Origin: Sphaerisporangium sp.
GTDB taxonomy: Bacteria; Actinomycetota; Actinomycetes; Streptosporangiales; Streptosporangiaceae
Assembly (NCBI GenBank): GCA_025964675.1
Contig: JAOPYI010000193.1
Coordinates: 1-53,028, forward strand
DNA: 53,028 nucleotides
Direction of reading: 5' to 3'
Positions 52,587 to 53,028 of this stretch are shown in pieces. The notes below the pieces were generated by a model that searched no databases, was not told where the DNA came from, and worked only from the letters and a program-made list of their open reading frames with translations. Each line of letters begins with the position of its first letter. The first letter of the stretch is position 1. A program made the position numbers and the translations under genes.

Positions 52587-52736
52587 ATGAGCGATGTATT
52601 GTCCGCCTTGATACCACCGGCGGTTGTGGCCGCGGTGGTCATCACGGCGGTCGTCAAGCTGATGCGTTCCGAAGCGGCGGGCCGTCGGCAGGAGGCTGAA
52701 GCCTCGGAGAAGTCATCTGAGGCTTCTTCCGACTGA
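52587..52736 (+). CDS. Small single-pass membrane protein
   Basis: A 49-aa protein: SDVLSALIPPAVVAAVVITAV is one membrane helix, then a basic turn (KLMRSEAAGRRQ) and an acidic/serine-rich cytosolic tail (ASEKSSEASSD). ATG 52587 follows GAGCGAGGA. I do not recognise the family; small tail-anchored proteins of this kind are common in actinobacteria. Confidence 0.65.
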   Translation: MSDVLSALIPPAVVAAVVITAVVKLMRSEAAGRRQEAEASEKSSEASSD

Positions 52737-52785
52737 CCGGGCAGGTCCGGTGCCGCGTCGCCCTTGATTCCACAGGTTCCTTGAA

Positions 52786-52814
52786 TTGTCAGCCAGGGGT
52801 GCCGGGTATATGTT
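52786..52814 (+). promoter_or_regulatory. Probable lsr2 promoter
   Basis: TTGTCA at 52786-52791 and TATGTT at 52809-52814 with a 17-base spacer lie about 40 bases before the lsr2 start, a good sigma-70-type arrangement. Confidence 0.55.
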
Positions 52815-52855
52815 TAGCTGGCGAATCGAACAATGCTCTGCGAAAGGATTGCCAG

Positions 52856-53028
52856 ATGGCCACGCAGATCCAGAAGATACTCATCGACGACCTCGATGGT
52901 GGCGAGGCCAATGAGACTGTCACCTTCGCGATTGATGGCTCGGCTTACGAGATTGACCTGAGCGGCGACAACGCCAAGGCGCTGCGCGAGGCGCTGTCCT
53001 CTTTCGTCTCCAATGCCCGTAGGGCCGA
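52856..53028 (+). CDS. lsr2: Lsr2 nucleoid-associated protein, N-terminal part (runs off window)
   Basis: The first 57 codons of an Lsr2-type xenogeneic silencer: ATQIQKILIDDLDGGEANET, then VTFAIDGSAYEIDLSGDNA and KALREALSSFV, the N-terminal oligomerisation domain. The C-terminal AT-hook-like RGR domain lies outside the window. AAAGGA precedes the ATG at 52856. Lsr2 binds AT-rich, often acquired DNA, such as the low-GC 12-14 kb region here might be. Confidence 0.95.
   Translation, partial: MATQIQKILIDDLDGGEANETVTFAIDGSAYEIDLSGDNAKALREALSSFVSNARRA

Overview
The window reads as chromosomal DNA from a high-GC actinobacterium, most likely a member of the Streptosporangiales. The evidence is strong GC bias at third codon positions, many GTG/TTG starts, 4-base ATGA/GTGA gene overlaps, an Lsr2 gene at the right edge, and an actinobacterial housekeeping block (ppa-dacB-zinc protease-tilS-hpt-ftsH-folEPBK-DUF3180-nuoD). 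The genus is inference; there is no rRNA or tRNA in the window.

Region 1 (1-11.7 kb, accessory/catabolic). After a decayed histidine-kinase fragment come an SDR oxidoreductase on the minus strand and a GntR/FCD regulator. The regulator faces a long plus-strand operon: a branched-chain-type ABC importer (lipoprotein receptor, LivH, a fused LivM-LivG, LivF), a cytosolic seven-bladed EAR/EPTP-type propeller, an unrecognised 401-aa protein, an HpcH/HpaI aldolase and a PDC-hydrolase-like amidohydrolase. Two matching operators built on CAATGTATAC lie on the -10 boxes of the regulator promoter and the operon promoter, so autoregulation plus operon control is strongly suggested. The substrate is unknown, perhaps an oxygenated aromatic, lactone or dicarboxylate.

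Region 2 (11.7-14.6 kb, likely acquired). One 655-aa minus-strand gene encodes an FHA domain fused to a MICAL-like flavin monooxygenase. It is visibly less GC-rich and is bracketed by an 89-bp inverted repeat at about 90% identity. With the catabolic operon it is the best candidate for something undescribed.

Region 3 (14.6-17.7 kb). An arsenic island: arsI (C-As lyase) diverges from arsR-acr3-arsC-arsN1, with a perfect 12-bp-arm operator between them. Its gene set suits organoarsenicals and arsinothricin as well as inorganic arsenic.

Region 4 (17.7-25.3 kb). ABC-F ATPase, lipoprotein, saccharopine-dehydrogenase-like enzyme, an ECF-sigma-like protein fused to a zinc finger, a membrane helix and a proline-rich tail, and an NlpC/P60 hydrolase.

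Region 5 (25.4-46.9 kb, core). Pyrophosphatase, cell-wall carboxypeptidase, tilS-hpt-ftsH, folate genes with a coupled 32-codon micro-ORF, a solitary NuoD, a cysteine desulfurase-like gene behind a SAM-IV riboswitch with a TTG start, a P450, a MidA-type methyltransferase, then DUF2520-panC-nadB/nadC fusion-coaX (pantothenate/CoA and NAD).

Region 6 (47-53 kb). A small HTH protein, a RipA-like NlpC/P60 hydrolase behind a ydaO (c-di-AMP) riboswitch, an ArgA-like acetyltransferase, two tandem RDD membrane proteins (one with a roughly 210-residue YGQQ-rich low-complexity head), a small membrane protein and the 5' part of lsr2.
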